A stretch of DNA of 64,000 bases from contig NZ_FUWJ01000001.1 of assembly GCF_900167455.1 (NCBI RefSeq), positions 806,001-870,000 on the forward strand, read 5' to 3'. Origin of the DNA: Enhydrobacter aerosaccus. Lineage in GTDB: Bacteria > Pseudomonadota > Alphaproteobacteria > Reyranellales > Reyranellaceae. Positions 8,749 to 17,272 of the stretch are shown here, piece by piece. A program made the translations under genes and the position numbers. The notes under the pieces were generated by a model. It had not been told where the DNA came from. It saw nothing but the letters and a program-made list of their open reading frames with translations, and did not search any database. Within the stretch, counting starts at the first letter, position 1. Each line of letters begins with the position of its first letter.

Positions 8749-9701
8749 CAGCCGTGTCTCACACGCGGATCGATCAGGACGTAGCAGAGATCGATCAGGA
8801 GGTTGAGCAACACGAAGAGGGCTGAGATCACCAGGACGATAGCCGTCACCTCGGGATAGTCGCGCGCTTCGACGGCGCGCACGAGGTAGCCGGAAAGGCC
8901 GGGATAGTTGAATACGAACTCGACCAGCACCGTGCCGCCCAACAGCGATCCGAGATGCAGCGCCAGCACTGTCACGACGGGCATCAGGGCATTGCGCAGG
9001 ACGTGACGGCGCACGATTGTGACCGGCGGCAACCCGCGCGCCTGGGCCGCGCGCACATGGTCGCGCTCGAGCACTTCGAGCACTGCCGAGCGCGTGACGC
9101 GCAGTACGGCTGCGGCGAGACCCAACGCAATCGTCGCGGCAGGCATCAGCACGAGAATGAAGTGACGCAGCGGATCCTTGGCGAGAGGGACGTAGCCACC
9201 GGCCGGCACCCAGTGCAGTTGCTGCGCCAGTACGAGCACGGCCAGCGTGCCAACCACAAATACCGGCACGGAAAGGGCCAGCCCGGCAGCGGCCGACAGG
9301 ATGCGATCGGGTAGGCGGCCGATGGTGAGCGCGGCGAGGATGCCCAAGGGCAGGCCGATCAAGGTGGCAAGCAGCCCGGCAAGGCCCACGAGCTCAAGAG
9401 TGCGCGGCAGGCGCAGCGCGATTTCCGCCCCGATCGGATGTTCGTCCACCATCGATAGGCCGAAGTCGGCGTGCAGCAGGCTGGCCAGATGGTCGCGATA
9501 CTGCACCCAGAGAGGCTGATCGAGACCGAGCTTCTCGCGCAATGCTGCGACCGAGTCGGGGTCCGGCGCCACGCCACCCTGTGCCAGCAACAGCTCCGCT
9601 GGGTCGCCAGGAATCAGGTGGATCACCAGAAAGACCAGCGAGGCGACTGCCCAGACCAGAAGCGCCGCGACCGCCAGACGACGCGCTGCGAAGCTCAACA
9701 T
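8748..9701 (-). CDS. dipeptide-type ABC transporter permease (DppB-like)
   Basis: A 317-residue inner-membrane permease with six predicted membrane segments. The N-terminal LVFLVIHLIPGDPAELLL is a DppB hallmark, and the EAA coupling loop appears near DHVRAAQARGLPPVTIVRRHVLRNALMPV. The C-terminal FNYPGLSGYLVRAVEARDYP is also typical. The ATG at 9701 follows the substrate-binding protein stop by four bases; an earlier in-frame start exists but lies inside that gene. It forms the heterodimeric channel with the permease half of the next, fused gene. Confidence 0.9.
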   Translation of the reverse strand: MLSFAARRLAVAALLVWAVASLVFLVIHLIPGDPAELLLAQGGVAPDPDSVAALREKLGLDQPLWVQYRDHLASLLHADFGLSMVDEHPIGAEIALRLPRTLELVGLAGLLATLIGLPLGILAALTIGRLPDRILSAAAGLALSVPVFVVGTLAVLVLAQQLHWVPAGGYVPLAKDPLRHFILVLMPAATIALGLAAAVLRVTRSAVLEVLERDHVRAAQARGLPPVTIVRRHVLRNALMPVVTVLALHLGSLLGGTVLVEFVFNYPGLSGYLVRAVEARDYPEVTAIVLVISALFVLLNLLIDLCYVLIDPRVRHG

Positions 9702-9705
9702 TCCA

Positions 9706-11229
9706 TCACGCCGTGGTGGTGGTCTCGAAGGTTTCGCCGGAATAGAAAGTGAGGGCACCCGGGAAGTTGCTGAAGCCCGCGACGTCCTTGCGCATCGCGT
9801 AGCCCTGGCTGCGCCAGGTCAGGCCGACGATCGGCGCCTGGTCGATCGCAACCTGTTCGAGATTGCGGTAGATCGTGCGCCGCTTTGCCTCGTCGAAGCT
9901 TGTACGACCAGCCTCCATCAGTTCGATGATCGAGTCGATCTTCAGGCCGAAGCTTCGCACGTAGGATGCTGCCAGGCTGCCGTCGAGCACGGCAGCGAGG
10001 CCGTCAGGATCGTTGCTCTCGGCCGTATTGCCCATGATGCCGATCTCGTATTGGCCTCGGTTGCCGAGGTTCACGCGTGTCGCCCAGTCGGGCAGGTTCA
10101 ACGTGGCGTTGATGCCGACGGCGGCGAGATGCTGCTGCACGATCTCGGCGCTGTCCTTGTGCATGCCGTATTGCGCAGTCGACAGGAGTGAACAGGAAAG
10201 GCCGCCACCGTGGCCGGCCTCGGCCAGCAGCCGCTTGGAGAGGTCCGGATCGTAATGCCAGCCGTTCTTGAAATCGGCGTTGTAGAAGCTGCTCGATTCG
10301 GAGATGGGAAGGTGCTCCAGGGGCGAGCCGCGACCAAAGAAGGCGGCCTTCACCAGCTCTTCGCGCTTGATGGCATGCGCCACCGCCCGTCGCACGCGCG
10401 CGTCGTTGAAGGGAGGACGGCTGCCGTTGAAGACGAGATACATGAACGGCCCGTCGACGGCGTCGAGCTTGAGCGCCGGATCGCCGGCGATGGCATCCAT
10501 TGCCTGCCAGGGCACGTACTCGATGAGATCCACATCGCCCGAGCGCAGGGCCGCTAGCCGAAGGTTTTCGTCGGCATAGGCGATCGCCCGGATCGCCTTC
10601 AATTTCGGGAGTCCGGGCTTGTAGTAGGCGTCGAAGCGCTCGAGATCGATCGACACACCGCGCTCCTGGCCTTTCGGCACGAATGGCCCCGCACCGATGG
10701 GGCTCCCCTTCGGCGAACTGCGCGAAACGATCGGCATGTGGAAGTTGGCCAGCCAATTGGGCACCGTGACCAGCGGCTGCTTGGTGACGAGGCGCACCGT
10801 GCGCGCGTCAGGTGCCTCGACCTTGGCGATACGCTGCATCTCGGCGCGGAAATAGGCCGTCGACTTTTCATCGGCGATCTGGTCGAACGTCCACTGTACG
10901 TCGGCCGCCGTCACCTTCTCGCCGTTATGGAAGCGTGCGTCGCGCAGTTTGAAGACCCAGGTCTTCTCGTCATCGCGCGACCATGATTCGGCCAGCTCCG
11001 GTTGCGGATTGCCGTCCCGGCTGAACGATGTGAGCCCACGGTGGATCATGAGCTTGATGGTCGACGAGGCCGTGCCGCCGTTGGCCCACGGCTGCAGTGT
11101 CGGAGGATAGCTCGAAAGGCCGAACGTCAGGAGGCCAGGCGTTGCGGCTCGCACCGCAGGGATGCGCAGGAAGGGCAGGGTGGCGGAAGCTGCCAGCAGG
11201 GCGCGACGGTTGAGGGCGGCTGCGGTCAT
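9706..11229 (-). CDS. ABC transporter substrate-binding protein, family 5 (dipeptide-type)
   Basis: A 507-residue extracytoplasmic solute receptor. The N-terminus has NRRALLAASATLPFL, a twin-arginine-like signal, with a likely cleavage after AVRA. The mature protein shows the family-5 features: LAESWSRDDEKTWVFKLRDARFHNGEKVTAADVQWTF, DARVRRAVAHAIKREELV and a domain-closing C-terminal lobe. A strong AGGAGG ribosome-binding site precedes the ATG. This is the dedicated receptor of the DppB/CD/F-like transporter that follows. Given the enzymes around it, its ligand need not be a peptide; family-5 receptors also bind opines, imino acids, nickel chelates and glutathione. Confidence 0.9.
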   Translation of the reverse strand: MTAAALNRRALLAASATLPFLRIPAVRAATPGLLTFGLSSYPPTLQPWANGGTASSTIKLMIHRGLTSFSRDGNPQPELAESWSRDDEKTWVFKLRDARFHNGEKVTAADVQWTFDQIADEKSTAYFRAEMQRIAKVEAPDARTVRLVTKQPLVTVPNWLANFHMPIVSRSSPKGSPIGAGPFVPKGQERGVSIDLERFDAYYKPGLPKLKAIRAIAYADENLRLAALRSGDVDLIEYVPWQAMDAIAGDPALKLDAVDGPFMYLVFNGSRPPFNDARVRRAVAHAIKREELVKAAFFGRGSPLEHLPISESSSFYNADFKNGWHYDPDLSKRLLAEAGHGGGLSCSLLSTAQYGMHKDSAEIVQQHLAAVGINATLNLPDWATRVNLGNRGQYEIGIMGNTAESNDPDGLAAVLDGSLAASYVRSFGLKIDSIIELMEAGRTSFDEAKRRTIYRNLEQVAIDQAPIVGLTWRSQGYAMRKDVAGFSNFPGALTFYSGETFETTTTA

Positions 11230-11262
11230 GGATGCTGTCCTCCTGGCATCACCGGGTCTTTG

Positions 11263-12915
11263 TCACTTAGGGTAGCCATAGACGTCGCGTGCGACCTGTG
11301 CGCTGATCGCGCCCTGGGCAAGATCGCGCGCCACCGCATCGAGCTCGCGCTTTTCGGGCATCCCGAAGCCGCCGGCACCGGGCGTGACGACAGCGAACCA
11401 CTGGCCTGCCTTCAAGACGGCGGTATCCCGGTTGAACGTTACGCCGGGGCCCGGCTCGATACCGCCATGCGCGCCGGGCCCGCCGCCGAACAAGCCCCAA
11501 CTGCGCGAGCGCTGGCGCGAGACGTCCACACGAACGCGACAGTCGCGATCGGCACGATAAACCCGGCGCAGCCCCATGCCGCCGCGGTACTGGCCGATCC
11601 CGCCTGAGTCCGCGACCAGCTCGTAGCGCAATACGGTCAGCGGATATTCTATCTCCAGGGCCTCGACGGGCAGGTTCGAGGTATTCGTCGTGTGCACATG
11701 CACGCCGTCGAGGCCGTCCTTATGGGCGCGTGCGCCGTTGCCGCCACCCATGGTCTCCAAATAGACCCACAACGATCCATCCTCCGGCCGCTGCCCTATG
11801 AACGACGCCACGGAACAGGCGGAGTTGGAGCAGGCCGTTACGCGGTCCGGCACGGCCTGCGCCAGCGCGCCGAGGATCAGGTCGGAGACGCGCTGGCAGG
11901 TCTGTACGCGGCCATTCACCGCCGCTGGATGCGTGCAGTTGAGGATGCTGCCTTCGCGCGCGGTAATGGCGAGAGGACGCGCAAGGCCAGCGTTCGGCGG
12001 GATGCTGGGATCCAGCACTGACTTGACGATGTAGTAGGCTGTGGCCAGCAGCGCGGTGTAGGTCATGTTGATGCCGGCGCGCAACTGGTCGGGGGCGTCG
12101 AAAGCCAGACTCATGCTGTCGCCCTTGACGGTCACTTCGACGGAGAGGGGCAAGGTCTCGGCGACTTCCTCGTTGTCGAACACGTCCTCGAAGCGCCACG
12201 TGCCATCCGGCATGGCGGCAATGCCGGCGCGCATCTTGCGTTCGGCGTAGTCCATCAGTGCCTCTCCGGCGGCGAGCACCGTGGTGATGCCGTATTTGGC
12301 GCATAGCGCCTGGAAACGCTGCACGCCGACGCGATTGGCCGCCATCTGCGCACGCAAGTCCGAGAGCCGCTCGCGCGGCACCTGGCAGTTGAGCAGGATC
12401 AGGTCGAGGACGTCCTTCTGAAGCTCGCCCCCGCGATAGAGCCGTACCGGCGGGATGCGCAGCCCTTCCTGGTAGATATGCGCATGGCCACGGTCAGCGA
12501 AGTCGGCATGATGGGCGAGATTTACCGTCCAGGCGACGATGCGGCCATCGACGAAGATCGGCTCGGCCAGCACGATGTCGGGCAGATGGGTGCCACCGCC
12601 CTCGTAGGCGTCGTTACCGATGAAAGCATCGCCGGGCCGCATGTCCTCGATTCGGAAGCGCTTCATGATGTGCGGCACCAGGCCGATGAAGCTGCCCAGA
12701 TGGATGGGGATGTGCTCGGCTTGGCACAGCGTCTCGCCCTTGGCGTTGAATAGTGCCGTCGAGCAGTCGCGTCGCTCCTTGATATTGGTGGAGTAGGAAG
12801 CACGGATCAGCGCTTCGCCAGTCTCCTCGACGATCGAAGCCATGGCGGCGCCGATCACCTCGACGGTGATGGGATCGAGATTGGGTGCCGATGCGACTTT
12901 GACGGCCTGGCTCAT
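11263..12915 (-). CDS. hyuB: hydantoinase/oxoprolinase family protein, B subunit
   Basis: A 550-residue HyuB-type subunit, the usual length. Recognisable blocks include DPITVEVIGAAMASIVEETGEALIR at the start, DCSTALFNAKGE, GDAFIGNDAYEGGGTHLPDI, HHADFADRGH and the C-terminal PGAGGFGMPEKR. With HyuA it forms the ATP-dependent ring-opening enzymes (5-oxoprolinase, N-methylhydantoinase) and the related acetone and acetophenone carboxylases. Its ATG overlaps the hyuA stop (ATGA), so the subunits are translationally coupled. There is no third acetone-carboxylase-type subunit nearby, which favours a hydantoinase/oxoprolinase-like reaction over carboxylation. Exact substrate unknown. Confidence 0.9.
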   Translation of the reverse strand: MSQAVKVASAPNLDPITVEVIGAAMASIVEETGEALIRASYSTNIKERRDCSTALFNAKGETLCQAEHIPIHLGSFIGLVPHIMKRFRIEDMRPGDAFIGNDAYEGGGTHLPDIVLAEPIFVDGRIVAWTVNLAHHADFADRGHAHIYQEGLRIPPVRLYRGGELQKDVLDLILLNCQVPRERLSDLRAQMAANRVGVQRFQALCAKYGITTVLAAGEALMDYAERKMRAGIAAMPDGTWRFEDVFDNEEVAETLPLSVEVTVKGDSMSLAFDAPDQLRAGINMTYTALLATAYYIVKSVLDPSIPPNAGLARPLAITAREGSILNCTHPAAVNGRVQTCQRVSDLILGALAQAVPDRVTACSNSACSVASFIGQRPEDGSLWVYLETMGGGNGARAHKDGLDGVHVHTTNTSNLPVEALEIEYPLTVLRYELVADSGGIGQYRGGMGLRRVYRADRDCRVRVDVSRQRSRSWGLFGGGPGAHGGIEPGPGVTFNRDTAVLKAGQWFAVVTPGAGGFGMPEKRELDAVARDLAQGAISAQVARDVYGYPK

Positions 12916-14981
12916 TGGGCCTCCAGGATCAGGTTGAGGTAGGCATCGACGCGTGCCGATGTGCCGGGTGGCACGACGGTCGTAGCATCCATCTGTTCGA
13001 CGATGGCCGGTCCCGAAAAGCGGTTGCCGGGCTTCAGTGCGTCGCGCGCATAGATCGGCGTGGAGACGAAATCGCGTGCTTCGGGCAACCAGACCGGCCG
13101 TTGTCCGATGATCGCGCCCGATGCATCGGGTCCGGCCTCGGGATGCGCCCGCAACTCGGCTTTGCGCACGAGCCCCGTGGCTTCCAGCCGAAGTGTCACG
13201 ATCTGGATCGGCTCGCCTTCGGCGACGAAGCCGTAGCGCAGGCGATGCGCCTCGGCAAAGCCCTTGGTCAAGGCTTCAATGGTGGCGGCCGTGATCGGAC
13301 CCTCGGGTAGCGGCACGGCAAGCTCATAGTTCTGACCGTGGTAGCGCATGTCGGCCGTGCGATTGAGTTGTCGAGCGGCGGAAGCTATCTCCTCATGATC
13401 GAACCACTGTTCCGCACGCTCGGCGAGCGTGGCGAAGCTCCGGGCAACGTCGGGCACCGCGGCATCTGTCGCAGGCATCAGCTTGGTGGCGGCAAAGTCG
13501 GCCCGCAGGTCGGTGAGCAAGAGCCCCATTGCGCAAAGGATGCCGGGATTGCGCGGTACCAGGACGCGCTTCATGTCGAGTTCCTTGGCGAGCCGTGCGG
13601 CATGCAGGGGACCCGCGCCACCGAACGCCATCAGTGTGTAGTCGCGGGGATCGTGGCCGCGCTGGATGGAAATGACACGGATGGCGCGCGCCATGTTGGC
13701 TGTGACCACCGACAGGATTCCCTGCGCTGTTTCCATCACGCCTAGGCCCAGCCGGTCAGCGAGGCGGCCGATCGCGGCCTTGGCAAGATCCTGGCGGATC
13801 TTCATCCGTCCACCCAGGAGATATTCCGGATTCAGCGTCTGCAGCACGACGTTGGCATCGGTGGTCGCAGGCTCGGAATTGCCGCGGTCGTAGCAGACCG
13901 GGCCTGGATCGGCGCCGCAGGAGCGCGGCCCGACCTTCAGGAGCCCGCCTGCATCGATATAGGCGATCGAGCCGCCGCCTGCTCCGACGGTGTGGATGTC
14001 AAGCATGGGCGCCTTGATCGGATAGCCGTGTACGGTCGCTTCGGTTGCGAGCTTGCACCGTCCACCCCGCAGGAGAGCGACGTCGGTCGACGTGCCGCCC
14101 ATGTCGAACGTGATCAGGTCTTCGAAGCCCGCCAGCATCCCGATTGCCTGGGCGCCGACGACACCCGTCGACGGGCCCGACAATACGGTGCGCACCGGCA
14201 TCTCGGCCGCTGTCGCGAAGCCGATGACGCCGCCGTTCGATTGCGTCAGATGCGGCGTTGCCGTCATGCCGAGCGCCTCCAGCCGGGGGCTGAGCCGCTG
14301 GATGTAGTTTTTCATGACGGGGCCCAGATAGGCGTTCAATACCACTGTCGAGAGGCGCTCGAATTCGCGGAACTCCGGGGCGATCTCATGGCCCGCGGAA
14401 ACGAAGGCATCCGGCATCTCCTCGCGCAGGATTTCGACGGCGCGCCGTTCATGCTCGGGACGGATGAAGCCATAGAGAAACGACACGGCGATGGCCTTCA
14501 CCCCGGCGGAGGCGAGCGCCCTGGCGGCGGCTCGCATCTTCGTCTCGTCGAGCGGGATGTCGATGTCGCCCGTGTGCCGTACGCGTTCGGGCACTTCGAG
14601 TCGCAAGTCGCGCGACACCAGCGTCGGCGGCTTGTCGGCCTGCATGTCATAGAGATCCGGCCGCTTCTGCCGGCCGATCTCCAGCAGATCGCGAAAGCCG
14701 TCGGTGGTGACCAGTCCCGTCTTCACACCGCGATGCTGGATCAGCGCGTTGGTCGCGACCGTCGTGCCGTGGCCGAAATAGGCGACGGGCGCCCCGGGGC
14801 GGTCGCCCGCATCCGGGGCGACACGGCGCATGCCTTCCTCTACGCCCTGCGCGATGCCGCGCGACGGATCGTCGGGTGTCGATGGGACCTTCCAGACTTC
14901 AACCTGGCCCCGCTCTTCGTCGAACAGGCAGACATCGGTGAACGTCCCACCGGAATCCACGCCCACGCGCCATTTCGACAT
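12912..14981 (-). CDS. hyuA: hydantoinase/oxoprolinase family protein, A subunit
   Basis: A 689-residue HyuA-type, actin-like ATP-binding subunit. The N-terminus WRVGVDSGGTFTDVCLFD is the phosphate-binding motif; GHGTTVATNALIQHRG, SNGGVIGFATAAEMPVRTVLSGPSTG, FDMGGTSTDVAL and GAGGGSIAYID follow in family order. HyuA phosphorylates the ring carbonyl of lactam/imide substrates so that HyuB can complete hydrolysis. This is the first gene of the operon, with AAGGAG about eight bases before the ATG. It is divergent from an IclR-type regulator whose product probably controls it. Confidence 0.92.
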   Translation of the reverse strand: MSKWRVGVDSGGTFTDVCLFDEERGQVEVWKVPSTPDDPSRGIAQGVEEGMRRVAPDAGDRPGAPVAYFGHGTTVATNALIQHRGVKTGLVTTDGFRDLLEIGRQKRPDLYDMQADKPPTLVSRDLRLEVPERVRHTGDIDIPLDETKMRAAARALASAGVKAIAVSFLYGFIRPEHERRAVEILREEMPDAFVSAGHEIAPEFREFERLSTVVLNAYLGPVMKNYIQRLSPRLEALGMTATPHLTQSNGGVIGFATAAEMPVRTVLSGPSTGVVGAQAIGMLAGFEDLITFDMGGTSTDVALLRGGRCKLATEATVHGYPIKAPMLDIHTVGAGGGSIAYIDAGGLLKVGPRSCGADPGPVCYDRGNSEPATTDANVVLQTLNPEYLLGGRMKIRQDLAKAAIGRLADRLGLGVMETAQGILSVVTANMARAIRVISIQRGHDPRDYTLMAFGGAGPLHAARLAKELDMKRVLVPRNPGILCAMGLLLTDLRADFAATKLMPATDAAVPDVARSFATLAERAEQWFDHEEIASAARQLNRTADMRYHGQNYELAVPLPEGPITAATIEALTKGFAEAHRLRYGFVAEGEPIQIVTLRLEATGLVRKAELRAHPEAGPDASGAIIGQRPVWLPEARDFVSTPIYARDALKPGNRFSGPAIVEQMDATTVVPPGTSARVDAYLNLILEAQ

Positions 14982-15064
14982 CCAGAAGCTCCTTGAAGAG
15001 TCCGTGACGAATTCAGTGTTGCTCTGGCTGGTGAGGCAAGCAAAATCTCTGCCTTAGAACTTTT

Positions 15065-15088
15065 TCGCTAAAATTTATCATTCAGCGA
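15065..15088. promoter_or_regulatory. candidate IclR-family operator in the hyuA/iclR divergent region
   Basis: An AT-rich inverted repeat, TCGCTAAA (15065-15072) and TTCAGCGA (15081-15088), matches in seven of eight positions around an 8-base spacer. It lies between the divergent hyuA operon and the regulator gene, about 47 bases before the regulator ATG. IclR proteins commonly bind such palindromes in their own divergent promoter. The dip in GC content here, against GC-rich flanks, also marks a promoter region. The binding role is inferred. Confidence 0.45.
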
Positions 15089-15134
15089 TAACAATGCAGG
15101 CTGAACAGAGTTCAGATCGCGAGGAAATGGAAGC

Positions 15135-15944
15135 ATGGTGACCAGAGACCCGGACGGGCTGCTGCCGCGTGTCGTGCGCCTGCTGCATCTTTTGGCAGAA
15201 CAGGGAACGCGCGGTGCGCGGCTCACCGCGATCGCCGAATTGGCGGGGATGCCTCGTCCCAGCGTGCATCGACTGCTGCGCGCAATGACGGAGGAGAAGC
15301 TCGTCTCCTTCGATCCCATGACCAAGCGCTACGGATTGGGCATCGACCTCTTTCTGCTGGCGGCCAAGGCTGGCAACCCCATGGGACTGCGCGAGATCTG
15401 TCGGCCGGTATTGCTACGTCTGACGGCAAGCCTGGGCGAGACGCTCTTTCTCCTGGTGCGCAGCGGCTACGATGCAGTCTGCATCGATCGCAGTGCTGGG
15501 CCGTTGCCGATACGCTCCTTTACCGGCGACATAGGCGGGCGCGTGCCGTTGGGGCTGGGGCAGGGTGCCACGGCGATCTTGGCGTTTCTGCCGGACGATG
15601 AGCAGGACGAGGTCATTCGCCACAATTCGGCACGATTGCGTGAGAGTGGCGGGGCCGATGAAGCCTCGCTGCGCGCCGAACTCGCGCGGGTGCGCAACGC
15701 AGGCTATTGCGACGGGGCAAAAGGCCTGATCCCCGGCATGAGCGGCTTGGGTGTTCCCATCCTCGACCATGACGGTCGGGCCGTGGCAGCCCTCAGCGTC
15801 GGCAGCACGATCGACCGGCTGACGCCCGAACGGTCGGTGGTGATCGCTTCCCTGTTGAAGCGTGAAGCCATAACGATCGGCGCCCGGCTCAACCCGTTCG
15901 ATCCGGTACTCAGACGGCCGGCAGCGGCAATGGAAGTGGCTTAG
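15135..15944 (+). CDS. IclR-family transcriptional regulator
   Basis: A 269-residue regulator. Residues about 10-70 form the N-terminal winged helix-turn-helix (LLAEQGTRGARLTAIAELAG then PRPSVHRLLRAMTEEKLV), and residues about 85-255 the GAF-like effector domain, with GETLFLLVRSG, GLGQGATAIL and the C-terminal GLGVPILDHDGRAVAALSVGS. IclR proteins sense small carboxylates or pathway intermediates. Divergent placement next to the ten-gene catabolic operon, with a palindrome between them, suggests local control of that operon. The ATG at 15135 is followed by GTG; the ATG keeps the family spacing. Confidence 0.92.
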   Translation: MVTRDPDGLLPRVVRLLHLLAEQGTRGARLTAIAELAGMPRPSVHRLLRAMTEEKLVSFDPMTKRYGLGIDLFLLAAKAGNPMGLREICRPVLLRLTASLGETLFLLVRSGYDAVCIDRSAGPLPIRSFTGDIGGRVPLGLGQGATAILAFLPDDEQDEVIRHNSARLRESGGADEASLRAELARVRNAGYCDGAKGLIPGMSGLGVPILDHDGRAVAALSVGSTIDRLTPERSVVIASLLKREAITIGARLNPFDPVLRRPAAAMEVA

Positions 15945-16375
15945 TGAAAATGCTGAGCCCCGACTGTACGGTCCTTGATGGAGGCAGGAAGGATTTCCAC
16001 CATTCTCGAAGTGAGTTGAGTCGGAGCATTCCTGGCGCCGTAACCTGCTGGCGGGTTCAGGCCAATCTCGAGTCGAATCAGACAGTCCGTGGTGCCGCCC
16101 CTGTCGCTAGCGCTCGGCGCTGGCGTCGGCATAGCTGCCCATCTGGGCAGCGACCTCGAAGATGCGCAAAGCGTTCAAGGGAGGGAGGCGGCGCATGTGA
16201 ACCCGTGAGAGAAACGAACGATACTCGAAATCATTGATAGGTGCTGACGCTCCGTCCCCATCTGCGCGTCTCGATGGCGGGCGCGTGACCATCACCTGGA
16301 CCGGCCAAAGCTGCCGCATGCAACAGTCAGTCCCAGCCTGATCGAAATCTCACCATTACATGAAAGGTTCACCCG
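15945..16375. other. gene-poor interval with a LysR remnant
   Basis: Apart from a 30-codon LysR-type fragment on the minus strand (16107-16196), this 430-base stretch holds no convincing gene. The longest other open frames (up to 97 codons) have no recognisable features. It separates the IclR regulator from the next SDR gene and looks like a decayed or rearranged junction. The last part before 16376 should contain the SDR promoter, but no clear -35/-10 pair was seen. Confidence 0.5.
16107..16196 (-). pseudogene. remnant of a LysR-type (GcvA-like) regulator N-terminus
   Basis: On the minus strand an ATG at 16196 opens MRRLPPLNALRIFEVAAQMG, followed by SYADASAER and a stop. RRLPPLNALR.FE.AA is the highly characteristic start of GcvA-like LysR regulators, where the helix-turn-helix should continue for another 35 residues and the protein for about 300. 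Nothing downstream in any frame resumes the family. A deletion or rearrangement therefore removed the rest of the gene, leaving 29 codons. Confidence 0.7.
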
Positions 16376-17137
16376 ATGGATACTGTCTCTCGAACGCCGC
16401 TCATTCTGATAACGGGTGGAAGTCGTGGCGTAGGCGCAGCGACCGCTCGGCTCGCAGCGGCTAGAGGCTATGATGTCGCAATCAGCTTCGCCTCTAATGA
16501 GTCTGCGGCGCGTGCGGTGGTGGACGATGTCGAAGCGACCGGGCGCCGGGCTCTGGCCGTGTGTGCGGACAGCGCCGATCCAAAACAGGTCGCTCAACTC
16601 TTCGCCGAGATCGATCGGGAGTTCGGCCGGATCGACGTGCTGGTGAACAACGCGGCGATCATCGCAAAGCAATCCCGGATAGAGAATCTCGAGTTCGAGC
16701 GGATGCAGCGCATCTTCGCGATCAATGCCATCGGGCCGATCCTCTGCGCCCAGCAGGCCGTGAAGCGCATGTCGTATCGGCACAACGGGCAAGGCGGCGT
16801 CGTGATCAATATCTCGTCAGCATCGGCCCGGCTCGGCAGTCCGAATGAGTATGTGGACTACGCCGCGTCGAAGGGCGCTCTCGAAACATTCACGACCGGG
16901 TTGGCGAAAGAGGTTGCGCGGGACGGGATTCGCGTCTGCTGCATTCGCCCCGGGCACATCTACACCGAGATGCATGCCAGCGGCGGAGAGCCGGGACGGG
17001 TAGACCGCGTTAAGGATTCGATTCCCATGGGGAGGGGCGGTCAACCGGAGGAGGTCGCGCGGGCGATACTGTGGCTGGCAAGCGCCGAGGCGTCCTTCAT
17101 CACCGGCACGTTCCTTGACGTCACCGGCGGCAAATGA
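16376..17137 (+). CDS. short-chain dehydrogenase/reductase (FabG-like)
   Basis: A 253-residue classical SDR: cofactor motif TGGSRGVG (Gly14, Gly18, Gly20), NNAA at 91-94, Asn117, Ser147/148 in NISSAS, and Tyr162-Lys166 in YAASK. The C-terminus FITGTFLDVTGGK is typical of 3-oxoacyl-ACP reductase/glucose dehydrogenase-like SDRs. It is transcribed alone, convergent with the Sua5-like gene, and preceded by the gap holding the LysR remnant. That remnant may once have been its divergent regulator. Substrate unknown. Confidence 0.9.
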   Translation: MDTVSRTPLILITGGSRGVGAATARLAAARGYDVAISFASNESAARAVVDDVEATGRRALAVCADSADPKQVAQLFAEIDREFGRIDVLVNNAAIIAKQSRIENLEFERMQRIFAINAIGPILCAQQAVKRMSYRHNGQGGVVINISSASARLGSPNEYVDYAASKGALETFTTGLAKEVARDGIRVCCIRPGHIYTEMHASGGEPGRVDRVKDSIPMGRGGQPEEVARAILWLASAEASFITGTFLDVTGGK

Positions 17138-17272
17138 GCGTGGGCCGGATCGGCCGTCGGTCGCCTCCGGCATGCCAAGTTCAACTTAGCACCGAACCAT
17201 CGTTCGAGAGTGCGATAACGCTTCAGTGCCAAGCAGAATGACACATTGTGGTCGTTAAGGCCGTAGTTTCCA

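Noticed and set aside
11000-15000. Long plus-strand frames opposite the hyu genes and SBP
   Set aside because: They are compositional shadows of GC-rich coding sequence on the minus strand, without recognisable domains or translation signals.
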